In this document: positions 39,201 through 48,430 of the stretch, one piece after another
Numbering within the stretch: position 1 is the first letter of the stretch
How the letters are laid out: each line of letters begins with the position of its first letter
Assembly (NCBI RefSeq): GCF_029223485.1
Contig: NZ_JARHTP010000012.1
Location: 1-64,000, forward strand
DNA length: 64,000 nucleotides
Reading direction: 5' to 3'
Source: Streptomyces coacervatus
Lineage (GTDB): Bacteria > Actinomycetota > Actinomycetes > Streptomycetales > Streptomycetaceae
Made by a program: the position numbers and the translations under genes
The notes under the pieces: model-generated
The model's input: the letters and a program-made list of their open reading frames with translations, nothing else
Told to the model about the DNA's origin: nothing
Databases searched by the model: none

Positions 39201-42200
39201 CCAGCTTGGAATCGAGCTGGTGGACTTCGGAGTGAACAGTTCGGCCGCGGGTTCGCCCTTGGCCAGGTAGCCGGCGGTCTGCTCGTCGACGAGGCCGTGG
39301 TCGTCGTACGAAATGTCCGTGACGATCCTGCCCGGGCCGTGGGCCTCCTCCTGGGTCTGGACCTTGCGCATCAGGCCGTCGTAGATCGTGACCTGCTTGC
39401 TGTAGGTTCCGTCGTCCTTGAGTGTTCTGACGGTGGCCGCCGCCGGGCGCGTCGTGTCGGAGGTGGCGACGGCGCTCTGGTAGTCGATGAGGACGTCCGG
39501 GGACTTTCCGCCGGACGACCGGGATGCCGACCAGCCCTTCACCGAGCGCCCAAGGGCGTCGTACTCGGTCCGCGTCACCCGCCCGTTGGGGTCAGTGACC
39601 GTGAGCGCCAGGCTGCGGCCCGGGTCGAAGGTAGTGACGGTGGCGTGGCCCAAGGCGTTGATCGCCTTGATCTGGGTGACCGGACCGCCGTCCTCCGGCG
39701 TGTACTGGGTCTCGCTCGTCCCCTCACCAGGCCGGGTCACGGTGCGCTTGCGGCCCAGCGCGTCATAGGTCGTCGCGGTGACCTTCGAGTACGAAGTGCC
39801 GGCGCCGTCGATCTCGGCTTCGGAGGTGACGTCGCCGTGCGTCGGGTCCGTACCGTAGGCCTGCTTGTCGTAGCTGTAGCGGACCGCGGACTTGAGCTGC
39901 TTGGCAGGGTCCGCCGTGTCGTAGCCCGCGCAGGAGGTGCCTGTGGTGCGCTTCTCCTTGGTCAGACCGATCAGCCACACCGAGGTGTTGTGGACGTACG
40001 ACGTCCTGGTGCAGGTCTGGTCGGAGAGGGTCTCTCCGCCGGATCCGTTGGGCTTCACCACGGCCGTCTCGACCTGGTAGGGCAGGCCGTAGGTGTCCTC
40101 GAACGACGTGAGCGTGCGCACGGACCGCCAGCTCGTGTCGACCGTCTGGATCTCCTCCATGCGCTTGATGCCGGCGCGGTGGGCGAGGAGCGGTTCGAGA
40201 TCCGTGCCGGTCTCGGCCTCGCGGGCACGGGACGCGGTCTGCTTCGACCAGGGGTAGTTCAGGGTGCGGTTCTGGACTCGCTTGTCCGAGTTCAGATAGG
40301 CGATGGTCTCCGCCGCCAGGCCCGCGTACTGCGGCGCGTCGTCCTCCACCAGCGTGTACGTGCCCGTGGAGTCCTTGACCACGCCGCCGACACCCTGGAA
40401 GTAGCGGGTCATGGAGTACGACTGGGACTGCGGGTCGCCCTGCTGGGAGGTGGACTTGCTGCCCTTGGTGACGGCCACCTCGCGGTAGCCGCGCCAGTCG
40501 CTGTAGGTCTGCAGCGCAGGCCGGGTGAACTCGTCGACGCTCTTGGCCCAGGCGGGGCTGCTGTACGTGTACGTCGTGTGGATCGGCTTGCCGTGCGAGG
40601 TGACCTTGTCGGTCTCGGTCACGGAGTGGACCACGTACTTGTTGAACCAGGCTTTCGCAGGCGTTCTCTCGTCGTCGTCGGGCGACCAGCGCACCGGGAA
40701 GCACGTGCCGTTGTTCCTGCCCTTGTCCTCGGCCGGTTCGCTCGTGCAGCCGCCCTTGTACTCGACCTCGATGTCGCCGCCGTACTCCGTGGAGACGGTG
40801 CCGATGCGGGGCCGGGTGAACCCCGGGCGCTGATCGTTCGAGCCGCTCGGCACCAGGTTCGGAAGCTGACGGTCCAGCAGGCGGGTGCGCAGCGGCGACC
40901 TGGGGCCCACCGAGTACTCGGCGAAGCTGACGCCGTCCTTGTGCTGGAGGGTGCCGGTGGTGTCGCCGGGAGCGAAGCCACGGCGGGTGATCGAGTTCAG
41001 CCAGAGACCCGGGGAACTGTCGTACCAGTCCTCGGGAAAGGACTGGTGGAGCTCGTAGGTGTCCACCTTGCCGAGACCGGTCTGGCCAGCGCGGGCGCCC
41101 TTCGTCGTGACCGTGCCCAGTCGCTTCTGAGTCCAGAAGGACGGGAAGGGCGGGCAGAGCTTCGACGACGACTTGCAGTTGAGGTTGCCGGGGGTGTCCC
41201 ACCACGGACGGTACGCGCCGGGGTCGTCGGTCCTATCGAAGTTGGCCGCGGCGCAGGCCGCCTCCGACTTCAGGCAACGCTCCTCCACACCGAACTCGAC
41301 CATCGCCGACGGCTTGGTCAGGTCCGAGCGCATGCCGTACTCGATGACCGTCGGGTAGGCGAAACGGTCGTACTGCTCGGGCGATTTGAACTTCTTCTTG
41401 ACCGCGTAGTAGTTCGTCTCCTGCCTCCAGGAGACGACCATCGTGTTGCCGTGCACGTCGACGACCTTGTCCAGACCCCAGCGCCAGGCCTGCTGCTTGC
41501 CCGCGCCGCAACGGGAGTCGGCGAAGGCCGTGGCGTGGCAGGGCTCGCCCGGGTGGTTGCCGAAGACGGGGACGGTGGAGACCGAGTCGGTGTCGGCGTG
41601 ACCGCCGCCGACCTGGTTGAGGCCGTAGTAGTACTTGGTGCCGTCCACGGTGGTGACGACCCAGTACTCACCGTTGTTGTCGCCGTTGCTGCCACCGGTC
41701 TTGTGCTCGACGCGGGTGCCGTCGTCCTGCTGGGGCCGGTAGACCTCGGTGTCGGTCTCGGGGTTGCTGCCAGCCGCCGCGTCCCGGACCAGTTCCGTGG
41801 TCTTGCCCGCGAGGGACATCACCGCGTTGTACGACGCCCAGCACAGATCGGACGTCTTGTCCTTCTTTGCGGTGTTGTTGGGGGTGCCCGAGTTCAGCGT
41901 TTTGCGGTCGTCCTTGCAAGTCCGGTAGCGGCGCTCGATGTGGCCTGGGTCGTACTCCCAGCCCTCACCGATCCAGGAGGACTGGGGCGAGGCGATCGCG
42001 GTACGGCCGTCCACGGACTGGGAGTTGTAGGTGAAGGAGATGCCGGGGACCGGACCCGCTGGCGCCGCCGGAATCGCCAGCGGGTACGACCACATGAACG
42101 CGCCCGAGGAACCGCCCGCCGCCCACTTGCCGTTGGAGGCCAGGGGCGTGGCCTTGAAGGTGCCGCCCGCGCCGCCGCCGGAGTCGACCGCACCGATCAC

Positions 42201-43076
42201 GGCGGAGTCGCCGGTCGCCGCGGTCGGCGTGCCCGAGGCGGTCTTCGACGTGCGGTAGGCGGCTTGGACTGCCGACGGACCGCCTGAGAGCGCCGCCCCG
42301 GCGGCCGAGGCCTGGGAGACCGTCCCGTCCGCCGCCGTGTCCACCGTCGCCGTGATCGACTGCGACTTGGTGTCGTTAGTGGTCTCCAGTTCCTCGTACT
42401 CCTGGCACTCCTCGACGTCCGGCGTGGTCAGGTAGCACTCGGGGAACTGCACGAAGCGCAGCCGGGAGGCCCAGTCGGCGCCGTAGAGGTTCTTGAACCT
42501 CGCGTAGTCGAGTTTGACGGAGATCGGAACGGAGCCGGTCGCAGGGGCCTGTACCTTGACGACGGCACCGTCGACGCCCTGGGACACTGGGGCGGCGCGG
42601 TCGTAGACCTGGACGCTCCATGTGCCGGTCGGCGCAGCCTGGTCCGGGGCCTGGCCGAGGCTGACGGGGAGATCCCCGACAGGGGTGAGGCCGACTTGCC
42701 GAGCCGATGTACTGGCCTGGCTCGTGGTCGCCGTCGAACCGAAGCTCACCGTGCCGGCGTCTGGTGCGGGAGCCGTGGCTGTGCCGGCCGGGGCTTGTTC
42801 CAGGTCCTCGGGAACCTCGACCTTCAGGGACTCCAGGTCTCGCTCGAAGGTCTCGCCTGTAATGGTCTCCTCCTGCTCCAGTGCCTCCAGGTCGAGAGTC
42901 GCACGGCCCTTCTCGGCGACCGACGGATCGGGGGGCAGGGCCAGTGACTGGGTCGGGAGCAGGGTGACGAGCAGGGCCGCGCCGATCGTCGATACGACGA
43001 CTGTGCGCAGACGGCGCACATAGCGACGGCGGACATGCGAAAAGCGACCGAACACGGCGAGGTCCCCCCGGACCAT
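36243..43076 (-). CDS. Giant secreted RHS-repeat protein with polymorphic C-terminal domain
   Basis: A 2,277-residue protein. An N-terminal hydrophobic segment (about residues 27-48, VVVSTIGAALLVTLLPTQSLA) directs export. It then has an SpvB/TcdB-like segment (FTYNSQSVDGRTA, ...SWIGEGWEYDPG), long YD/RHS repeats such as YEYDARGNRTKVTDPAGN, and the RHS-associated core YLGVGIDDAATGLTHIGARE with RFLSTDPL at about 1,965, ending DPTGL near 1,995. The last 280 residues are the variable toxin-type tip, with DFIRVTYKDGRMVDVIDFDA and NNVVYVAQSATQANDVSN; I cannot assign it to a toxin family. RHS proteins form a shell that encapsulates and delivers such tips. GTG 43055 is an alternative start. No co-directional immunity gene follows. 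Confidence 0.88.
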   Translation of the reverse strand: MVRGDLAVFGRFSHVRRRYVRRLRTVVVSTIGAALLVTLLPTQSLALPPDPSVAEKGRATLDLEALEQEETITGETFERDLESLKVEVPEDLEQAPAGTATAPAPDAGTVSFGSTATTSQASTSARQVGLTPVGDLPVSLGQAPDQAAPTGTWSVQVYDRAAPVSQGVDGAVVKVQAPATGSVPISVKLDYARFKNLYGADWASRLRFVQFPECYLTTPDVEECQEYEELETTNDTKSQSITATVDTAADGTVSQASAAGAALSGGPSAVQAAYRTSKTASGTPTAATGDSAVIGAVDSGGGAGGTFKATPLASNGKWAAGGSSGAFMWSYPLAIPAAPAGPVPGISFTYNSQSVDGRTAIASPQSSWIGEGWEYDPGHIERRYRTCKDDRKTLNSGTPNNTAKKDKTSDLCWASYNAVMSLAGKTTELVRDAAAGSNPETDTEVYRPQQDDGTRVEHKTGGSNGDNNGEYWVVTTVDGTKYYYGLNQVGGGHADTDSVSTVPVFGNHPGEPCHATAFADSRCGAGKQQAWRWGLDKVVDVHGNTMVVSWRQETNYYAVKKKFKSPEQYDRFAYPTVIEYGMRSDLTKPSAMVEFGVEERCLKSEAACAAANFDRTDDPGAYRPWWDTPGNLNCKSSSKLCPPFPSFWTQKRLGTVTTKGARAGQTGLGKVDTYELHQSFPEDWYDSSPGLWLNSITRRGFAPGDTTGTLQHKDGVSFAEYSVGPRSPLRTRLLDRQLPNLVPSGSNDQRPGFTRPRIGTVSTEYGGDIEVEYKGGCTSEPAEDKGRNNGTCFPVRWSPDDDERTPAKAWFNKYVVHSVTETDKVTSHGKPIHTTYTYSSPAWAKSVDEFTRPALQTYSDWRGYREVAVTKGSKSTSQQGDPQSQSYSMTRYFQGVGGVVKDSTGTYTLVEDDAPQYAGLAAETIAYLNSDKRVQNRTLNYPWSKQTASRAREAETGTDLEPLLAHRAGIKRMEEIQTVDTSWRSVRTLTSFEDTYGLPYQVETAVVKPNGSGGETLSDQTCTRTSYVHNTSVWLIGLTKEKRTTGTSCAGYDTADPAKQLKSAVRYSYDKQAYGTDPTHGDVTSEAEIDGAGTSYSKVTATTYDALGRKRTVTRPGEGTSETQYTPEDGGPVTQIKAINALGHATVTTFDPGRSLALTVTDPNGRVTRTEYDALGRSVKGWSASRSSGGKSPDVLIDYQSAVATSDTTRPAAATVRTLKDDGTYSKQVTIYDGLMRKVQTQEEAHGPGRIVTDISYDDHGLVDEQTAGYLAKGEPAAELFTPKSTSSIPSWTKTRYDGMERPVRQSTYFDGDYRYATYTSYSDTSTYVDPAGGTAARTRTYTDALGRVTSVKHYSGSGSSDTGRSTAYEYDARGNRTKVTDPAGNIWSYVYDARGRVTSATDPDAGKTDTWYDAADRPNKVTNSRGKSTYTEYDDLGRTTKVREGSETATPVKEFTYDTLPGGLGRPVASTRHTANGDYINRVTGYDAEYRPTGRETVIPSNTMTAGFSGTYTYAFTYTPVSGKPQSVTLPAVGGLAAEKVITRYNSDGLAESTSGRAWYTSDVTYSPFGEPLRTVSGSQPARVWTTNFIDPHTGRLQRTVADRETADPHRIADSYYSYDASGTITSNARSLTEVSGTTWDTQCFTYDVMGEMVNAWTSTVTPDGKATGCKASNGTTWGPRTDYEASTGPVADAPDAATDTSSPDASLTSTLAAAAPDAATVATGATAYRQSFTFDWLGNRASLTEHDPADATKNISYSYNYDSKQPHTVDRIDSSPSGKGSSYTYDAAGNTEIRDLATTTQNLTWTQENRLDTITDDGNKTTYVYDAEGNRLLENSATGSTLYLGETEVTTNASGTITKAARAYAQEGAPTVVRSTVNGGTTGHKINVLLADHLGTATTMVELSGTQPVARRAYKPYGEIRGTKPSSWPNRRGYLGVGIDDAATGLTHIGAREYDQASGRFLSTDPLIDITDPLQMNGYSYSNNSPISKSDPTGLSPILIPGAGMGGGPGNNGKPTPRLTQTTLPDGRKAIYDEYGIGHVIGTKPDNEAARRALQYLNDDLKAAGLYTDGANKGTGEIYLMQDDTNPIVGKGKFTDKNGETRLNGTTSDFIRVTYKDGRMVDVIDFDATSSKDGKELHYIQGDINGKMNPNGKGQANNVVYVAQSATQANDVSNSYANDSRVRVIHPDTGFDNGRVFNAVTGKANSARVSPRIRGRVLGIAGSLMPFAQANSYVRSYGLWGGLWEMGKDFFDPFGFHEAVETPTYNGACDPRNCA

Positions 43077-43534
43077 TCGAGGCGGGACCAGGAACGGACC
43101 ACGCGTGATGGCTTATCAGATACCGGGATTCTGTGGTGCGTATGTGAAGTTCCGCTAGGCGATCCGCGCGGGTGTGATGATCACCACGGTGCGTAACAGG
43201 GTCAAGCGTAAGTAAATATCATATCGGGAATCCGTTAAGTATTGGCAATCACTTCCCCATTGCAGCCAACTGGGCAATTCGCAGATTTCATTGCAAATAC
43301 TCTTTGAATTCATCCCATTGAGCCCGATTTGCGTCTTTTTCCTCTCAGGGCAGGTGATCGACAAGGAAGTTGTCGGCTGCTCACCCACGTCCCCCCTGCG
43401 GCCGGCCCGCTCGATCCCCTCATCCCCGGCCCCGGCTGCGAAGCGTGACGGCGGCCCGCTCATGGGTCATCATCGGCTCGCCCGGCCGAGCAATGTCCCG
43501 CGCCGGTTCCAAGGGGGGAAGGGGAACTCGCCCG
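43077..43534. promoter_or_regulatory. Divergent promoter region between RHS and DNRLRE genes
   Basis: 458 bases between two divergent large secreted-protein genes. Its centre (about 43,190-43,330) is much richer in A/T than anything nearby (stretches such as AAGTAAATATCATATC and GCAAATACTCTTTGAATTC). That suits a regulated promoter or nucleoid-protein (Lsr2-type) silencing site. No single -10/-35 pair can be called with confidence. Confidence 0.45.
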
Positions 43535-46500
43535 ATGACGCGCAAGGAGCGCCGACGTGGTGTGCCCGCAAGACGGACCACGGCCACCGTACTGACCGCG
43601 GCTCTCGCCGCAACCGGCATCACCTTCATCGGCCTCGGCCTGGACCACTCCGGAGCCGGGGGCGAGTCGAAAGACAGCCGGAGGACCAGGCCGGTCACCG
43701 AAGCCGCCGCACTGACGAAAGCGGCGAAGACCGGGAGGGCCATCGAGGTCACAGCCTTGCGTACCGCGCGGTCGACTACCTGGGCACGGCCCGACGGCTT
43801 CCTAGCGAAGAAGCTGTACTCCACCCCGATCCGGGCCAACGTGGGAGGTGAGTGGAAGCCCATCGACTACAACCTCCGACGCACGAAGGCGGGCTGGGAG
43901 CCGAAGGCGACGAACTCCCGGATGGTGTTCTCGGCGGGATCGAAGACGAACGGCACAGACTCCCGGACCGCCTCCGAGGCCGGTGACTCCAAGACGGCAC
44001 ACAGCGGCAGCGACCGCGCCTCGCGCTCCGGCATCCGCCGTATCTCCCTGGTCAAGGGCCTCCGCACCGCCACCGCGGCCGACACCGCGAGCCCTCTGGT
44101 CTCCCTCATCGTGGACGGTCACACCATCCAGCTGACCTGGCCGGGCACGATCCCCACTCCCGTCATCGACGGCTCGCGCGCGCTGTACCCGGAGATCTTC
44201 CCGGGAGCCGACCTCGTCCTGACCGCCGACGACGAGGGCTTCGCCCAGCTGCTCGTGCTCAAGAACCGCGCGGCCGCGGCGGATGCCCGGGCCAAAGAGC
44301 TGTCGTATGGCATCACCTCCGCCGATCTGACCTTCCGGCTCGACCCGGTCAGCAGCGTGCTGACGGCTGAAAACGCCTCCGGCGACGAGATCGCGGTCTC
44401 GCCGACCCCGCTGATGTGGGACAGCTCCGGTTCCCCTGCGGTCACCGACGGCGATGTCGGAGCCACCGCACAGCCGACTGCCGAGGAGAGCCCGCAGCCC
44501 AGCTCGCCGGCCTCCGACGATCCGAGCGACAGCACGAACCCGACCGAGCAGTCGATCGAGACCGACGAGCAGGGCGACACCACCCCAGAGACCCTCCCAC
44601 CGGCTACTGACGGCCCCGAGCCCACGGTGCCGGAGTCACCTCTGCCGTCCGTCCCGCCCGAGCCGACTCCCGCGCCCTCGCAGACCGGTTCCTCGGCCAC
44701 GCTTAGCCTGTCCGCACTCGACGGACCTTCGCCGGACTCGCGCGGCGAACTGGTCGAGAGCGATCTGTCCGGTGCGAACTGGTTGATCACCCCGAATGCG
44801 GACTTCCTGGCCGACCCGGCGACCAAGTACCCCGTCTTCATCGACCCGTCGGTGAAGAAGCACACACAGAACTGGACGACGGCCTACAGCCGCCACCCCA
44901 ACGCCACGTTCTACAACGGCAAGGGTTTCAACAAGGGCGGTAGCCACGAGGCCCGGGTCGGCTTCGAGTCGGATACCTGGGGCACGTCGCGCTCGTATTT
45001 CAACATCGCCTTCGACAAGGACCTCAAGGGCACGAAGATCACCAGCGCGAAGCTGCGAATGCTGGAGACCTACTCCTGGTCGTGCAGCGCCCGTTCGATG
45101 AGTGTGCACCTCACGGGCGCAGTCAACAGTCACACCAACTGGAAGAACGCGCCCAGGCTGTACGACGGCAATAAGTTCGCGTCTAAGAGCTTCGCGCACG
45201 GCTACAAGTCCGGATGCAGGGACGCGTACGAGACCTTCGATGTGCGCAAGGCCGCGCAGAAGCGGGCCGACGAGGGCAAGGACTCGATCACGTTCGGTCT
45301 GCGGGCCACGGACGAGCACTCGCAGTACGCGTGGAAGAAGTTCCAGGCGAACGGCGACAGCGCCCCGGTCCTGGAACTGACCTACAACCGCAAGCCTGCC
45401 ATCGACTCCAGGTCGCTCGACCTCGGCCCCGATGCCAAGTGCACCACCACTGAGCCGTACGTCCGCGTCGGCGCGGGAAACCTGACGTTCACCGCCCGTG
45501 GTTCGGACAAGGACAAGAACCTCGACCACCTGGATTTCGACCTATGGCCGCAGGGCAAGTGGCAGACCACCGGTGACCTGCTCGGCTCCACGGGTACGGT
45601 CTCGGTGGGCGGCGACAAGGACACGGCGCTGCGCACCACCAGCGGCTTCCCCACGAGCAAGCTCACCAACGGCACCCTCTACTCGTGGCGGGTGCGGGCC
45701 GTGGACGACGCGAACGCCAGCTCCGCGTACACGCCGGCCAAGACGCCGTGCCGCTTTGTCCTCGACACCACCGCGCCCAGGCCGCCGAAGGTCAGCTCCA
45801 CCGACTTCCTGAACGCCGACGGCGCCGAGAACGGCTTCGGTAACGACGCCGAGGACGCAAACTGGTCCACGAAGAAGTTCGGTACGGCTGGTTCGTTCAC
45901 CGTACGCGCGCTCAACACGGACGTCGTTCGCTACGAGTACGGCTTCAACTCGGCGAACTACCCCTTCTCCCTCAGCCGCACCTCCGGTACGGCCACGAGC
46001 GTCAGCGCGACGCTCGCGAACGCGAAGCCGCCGACGGCCGGACCCAACGTGCTGTATGTGCGGGCCGTTGACAGCGCGGGCAACACCTCGCAGCCGACCA
46101 AGTACTTTTTCTACGTCACCCCGCGAGACCAGGCCGACTCCCCAGGCGACGTCACCGGCGACAAGCTGCCCGACCTGATGGTCGTCACCGACGCCGGCAA
46201 CCTGGCCATGTACCCCTCCCAGGCCACCACCGACCTGGCCAAGGGCACAGGCGACCTGGACTACTCGATGCCGGGTGGCTACCGGGCCAACCCCGACAAG
46301 GACCCCAACGGCGACGACCTGCCACCGTTCGTCTCCGCGCCCTCGGGGCACTTCAAGGGTGCCCTGATCACCCACAACGGTGACGTCTACGGCGGTGACG
46401 GCCTCCAAGACCTGGTCGTCCGCCTCGGCGACAAGCTGTGGGTGTACCCCGGCGACGGGTACGGCGCGGTCAACATCGACCGCCGGGTGGAGATCCTCCT

Positions 46501-47059
46501 CCCGGCAGGTGCACCGAACCCCGCGTCCCTCACCCAGTTCGTCTCCGCAGGCGACGTCACCGGCGACGGCCGCACGGACTTCTTCGCCACCATGGGCGAC
46601 GAACTGTGGGCCTTCACGGGATACCACGGCGCCAGCATCGACCAGGCCATCCGGCTGTCCTCCTCATCCTGGACCGACCGAGACATCGTTACTGTGGCCG
46701 ACGTAAGCGGCGACGGTGTAGCGGACATGGTGTACCGGAGCGATGCATCCGGGCGGCTTCTCCTCCGCAAGGGCATCAAGGCAAACGGCGGCGGCACTGA
46801 CCTGAACTCCCTGGCCGCCGCCAGCAATTCCGCCGACGGAGAGGACAGCGTTTACGGCGCCTCAGGCTGGGGTAGCGGCAACATCTACCTGCTCATCGGC
46901 ACGCCGGACGCCAATGGCGACTCCATCCCCGACATTTGGACAGTCCACACCAACGGCACCGTGCGGTTCTACTCCGGCAGCCGCACGGCCCTGTCCGGCT
47001 CGGGTACGGAGATCATCGGGACGGCGAGCTACTGGAAGAACCGCATAGCCATCGGCTGA
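43535..47059 (+). CDS. Secreted DNRLRE-domain protein with FG-GAP/VCBS calcium-loop repeats
   Basis: A 1,174-residue surface protein. Start ATG 43535 (MTRKERRRGVPARR) lies behind AAGGGGGGAAGGGGAA and leads straight into a signal/anchor (TVLTAALAATGITFIGLGL). Domains in order: an RHS-locus N-terminal region, a Pro/Glu/Ser/Thr-rich linker (about residues 300-390), a DNRLRE domain (WLITPNADFL... YFNIAFDKDL..., ...LELTYNRKP), an Ig/fibronectin-like region with LYSWRVRAVDDANASSAYTP, and four Asp-rich FG-GAP loops (DVTGDKLPDLM, DVTGDGRTDFF, DVSGDGVADMV, DANGDSIPDIW) near the C-terminus. Such proteins sit next to RHS genes in Streptomyces and are thought to be cell-wall-associated partners (inference). 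It diverges from the RHS gene. Confidence 0.85.
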   Translation: MTRKERRRGVPARRTTATVLTAALAATGITFIGLGLDHSGAGGESKDSRRTRPVTEAAALTKAAKTGRAIEVTALRTARSTTWARPDGFLAKKLYSTPIRANVGGEWKPIDYNLRRTKAGWEPKATNSRMVFSAGSKTNGTDSRTASEAGDSKTAHSGSDRASRSGIRRISLVKGLRTATAADTASPLVSLIVDGHTIQLTWPGTIPTPVIDGSRALYPEIFPGADLVLTADDEGFAQLLVLKNRAAAADARAKELSYGITSADLTFRLDPVSSVLTAENASGDEIAVSPTPLMWDSSGSPAVTDGDVGATAQPTAEESPQPSSPASDDPSDSTNPTEQSIETDEQGDTTPETLPPATDGPEPTVPESPLPSVPPEPTPAPSQTGSSATLSLSALDGPSPDSRGELVESDLSGANWLITPNADFLADPATKYPVFIDPSVKKHTQNWTTAYSRHPNATFYNGKGFNKGGSHEARVGFESDTWGTSRSYFNIAFDKDLKGTKITSAKLRMLETYSWSCSARSMSVHLTGAVNSHTNWKNAPRLYDGNKFASKSFAHGYKSGCRDAYETFDVRKAAQKRADEGKDSITFGLRATDEHSQYAWKKFQANGDSAPVLELTYNRKPAIDSRSLDLGPDAKCTTTEPYVRVGAGNLTFTARGSDKDKNLDHLDFDLWPQGKWQTTGDLLGSTGTVSVGGDKDTALRTTSGFPTSKLTNGTLYSWRVRAVDDANASSAYTPAKTPCRFVLDTTAPRPPKVSSTDFLNADGAENGFGNDAEDANWSTKKFGTAGSFTVRALNTDVVRYEYGFNSANYPFSLSRTSGTATSVSATLANAKPPTAGPNVLYVRAVDSAGNTSQPTKYFFYVTPRDQADSPGDVTGDKLPDLMVVTDAGNLAMYPSQATTDLAKGTGDLDYSMPGGYRANPDKDPNGDDLPPFVSAPSGHFKGALITHNGDVYGGDGLQDLVVRLGDKLWVYPGDGYGAVNIDRRVEILLPAGAPNPASLTQFVSAGDVTGDGRTDFFATMGDELWAFTGYHGASIDQAIRLSSSSWTDRDIVTVADVSGDGVADMVYRSDASGRLLLRKGIKANGGGTDLNSLAAASNSADGEDSVYGASGWGSGNIYLLIGTPDANGDSIPDIWTVHTNGTVRFYSGSRTALSGSGTEIIGTASYWKNRIAIG

Positions 47060-47083
47060 GGCACGTTCAGGGGAGCTCCCGGG

Positions 47084-47110
47084 GGCCGACCGCTTGCTGC
47101 GCGGTCGGCC
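47084..47110 (+). terminator. Hairpin after the DNRLRE gene
   Basis: GGCCGACCGC and GCGGTCGGCC (10-bp stem, 7-base loop) 25 bases after the stop codon. The following 260 bases to 47,373 hold nothing I recognise. Confidence 0.75.
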
Positions 47111-47373
47111 TCCGCGGCGCTCTCTGCATTGTTGGGAAAACGCCGGAACTGATCGGCGTCCTCGCCAGAGGTAGCGGACACGGACGTAACCGGACGCGTC
47201 GCCGCCCTCAACATCCATGCCGACGCGCGCGACATGCCGCACTAGCTCGTGCTTGCGCTGCTTCCCAGGGCTGCCGTCGCGCATCACTGGGGCTCAGCAG
47301 CAGCATGCCCCGGCGATAACGGGTTCACGAGCACGTGGTGTTGCGGGCCGTGCGGATGTTCGGCAGCTTGCTG

Positions 47374-48361
47374 TCAGAACGTCCAGCTGCGCCGGTCGGC
47401 CAGCCATCGCAGAGTGACTTCGCCGCACCATGTCTGATGCTGGCGAAGGTGCGGTGACCTGTCCGCCGGGGACTGTGCACCGGAGGCCAAGAAGAAGCCA
47501 GAAAGCGCGGCGAGGGCGGCGTCGAGTTGCTCGTCGGCGACCCCGAGGGCGGTGGGATGTGCCGCGAACAGGGTCGTGGCGTCGTGGCCGTCAGCGAATG
47601 CGGTGGCCAAGAGGAGGACGAGGTCGAACCAACTGGCTCCGAGGCACGGCCAGTTCCAGTCGCAGAACACGCGCCGTTGCTGGTGTCGATGAGGACGTTG
47701 TCCTGGCGCAGGTCGTGGTGCAGGACAGCCGTCCCGGCTACCGCCGACCCCAATACCGATTCCAGCTCGGCTAGCGCACCCAGCTTGTCGAACGGCATCC
47801 AGCCTGGAACGGAGAGTGTCGGGTCGAGGGTACCGGCGGCCAGGGTGCGCCAGTCGTCGAAGTCACCGCCGTCACCGACCGGCTTCAGGCCAACCTGCTG
47901 GAGTTCCACAGACGGTACTGCGAGAGCCTCGGCGGTGACGGCGTACGCGGCAAGGGTGACGTTGAGGTCGTCGGTCTTCCAGGGCGCGGAAGGCATGCGG
48001 CCGCCCTCGACCACGTCGAAGCCGAGCACGAGCCATCCGTCGTGCTCTTCCGTCCACCGGATGCGGGGGGGGCCGGAACGGACGCCGGGAGAGCCTCGTT
48101 GACCAGTGCTTCCCGCCGGTAGCAGTCCGCCACCGCGCTGTTGGTCACGGCATCGACCGCTTTGATGAACTGGGAACCGTCGGCGCCTCGGATCACAGCT
48201 GCGTATCCGCTGGTGAAGCCGCTTCCGGCGCTCTCCTCAGCTCGTGCGGGACCGCCGAGGTGGCATTGAACGCGGTCGCGGACGTGCTGAGGAAGCTCGG
48301 ACCAGCAAGGGCGAGTAGCGGTCGCACTGTACTGAGGCCGCGGAGTGAGGATCTTCGGCAT
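47374..48361 (-). pseudogene. Aminoglycoside-phosphotransferase-like kinase, two frameshifts
   Basis: A phosphotransferase (APH/choline-kinase fold) spread over three frames. The N-terminus from ATG 48361 has FTSGYAAVIRGADGSQFIKAVDAV, the nucleotide-binding region. A frame change occurs at a run of eight G (48,065-48,072), after which LVLGFDVVEGGR (hinge) and VLHHDLRQDNVLI (catalytic HxDxxxxN loop) follow. A second change near 47,665 leads to VFCDWNWPCLGASWFDLV (metal-binding DxD/N segment) and the C-terminus. All catalytic motifs exist, but not in one frame. It is either a recent pseudogene, a slippage-controlled gene, or sequence error at the homopolymer. It follows a Zn-ribbon XRE regulator in the same direction. 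Confidence 0.75.
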
Positions 48362-48430
48362 GCAGCCAGGGTGAGGGGCAGCTCGCCAGTGCGCGACAGG
48401 TTTCTGAAGGCGGCGACGATCACGGCGAGG

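Noticed and set aside
38244-42287. 1,347-codon plus-strand frame opposite the RHS gene
   Set aside because: High-GC antisense of the RHS repeats (Val/Gly/Arg-rich), no ribosome-binding site or domain.
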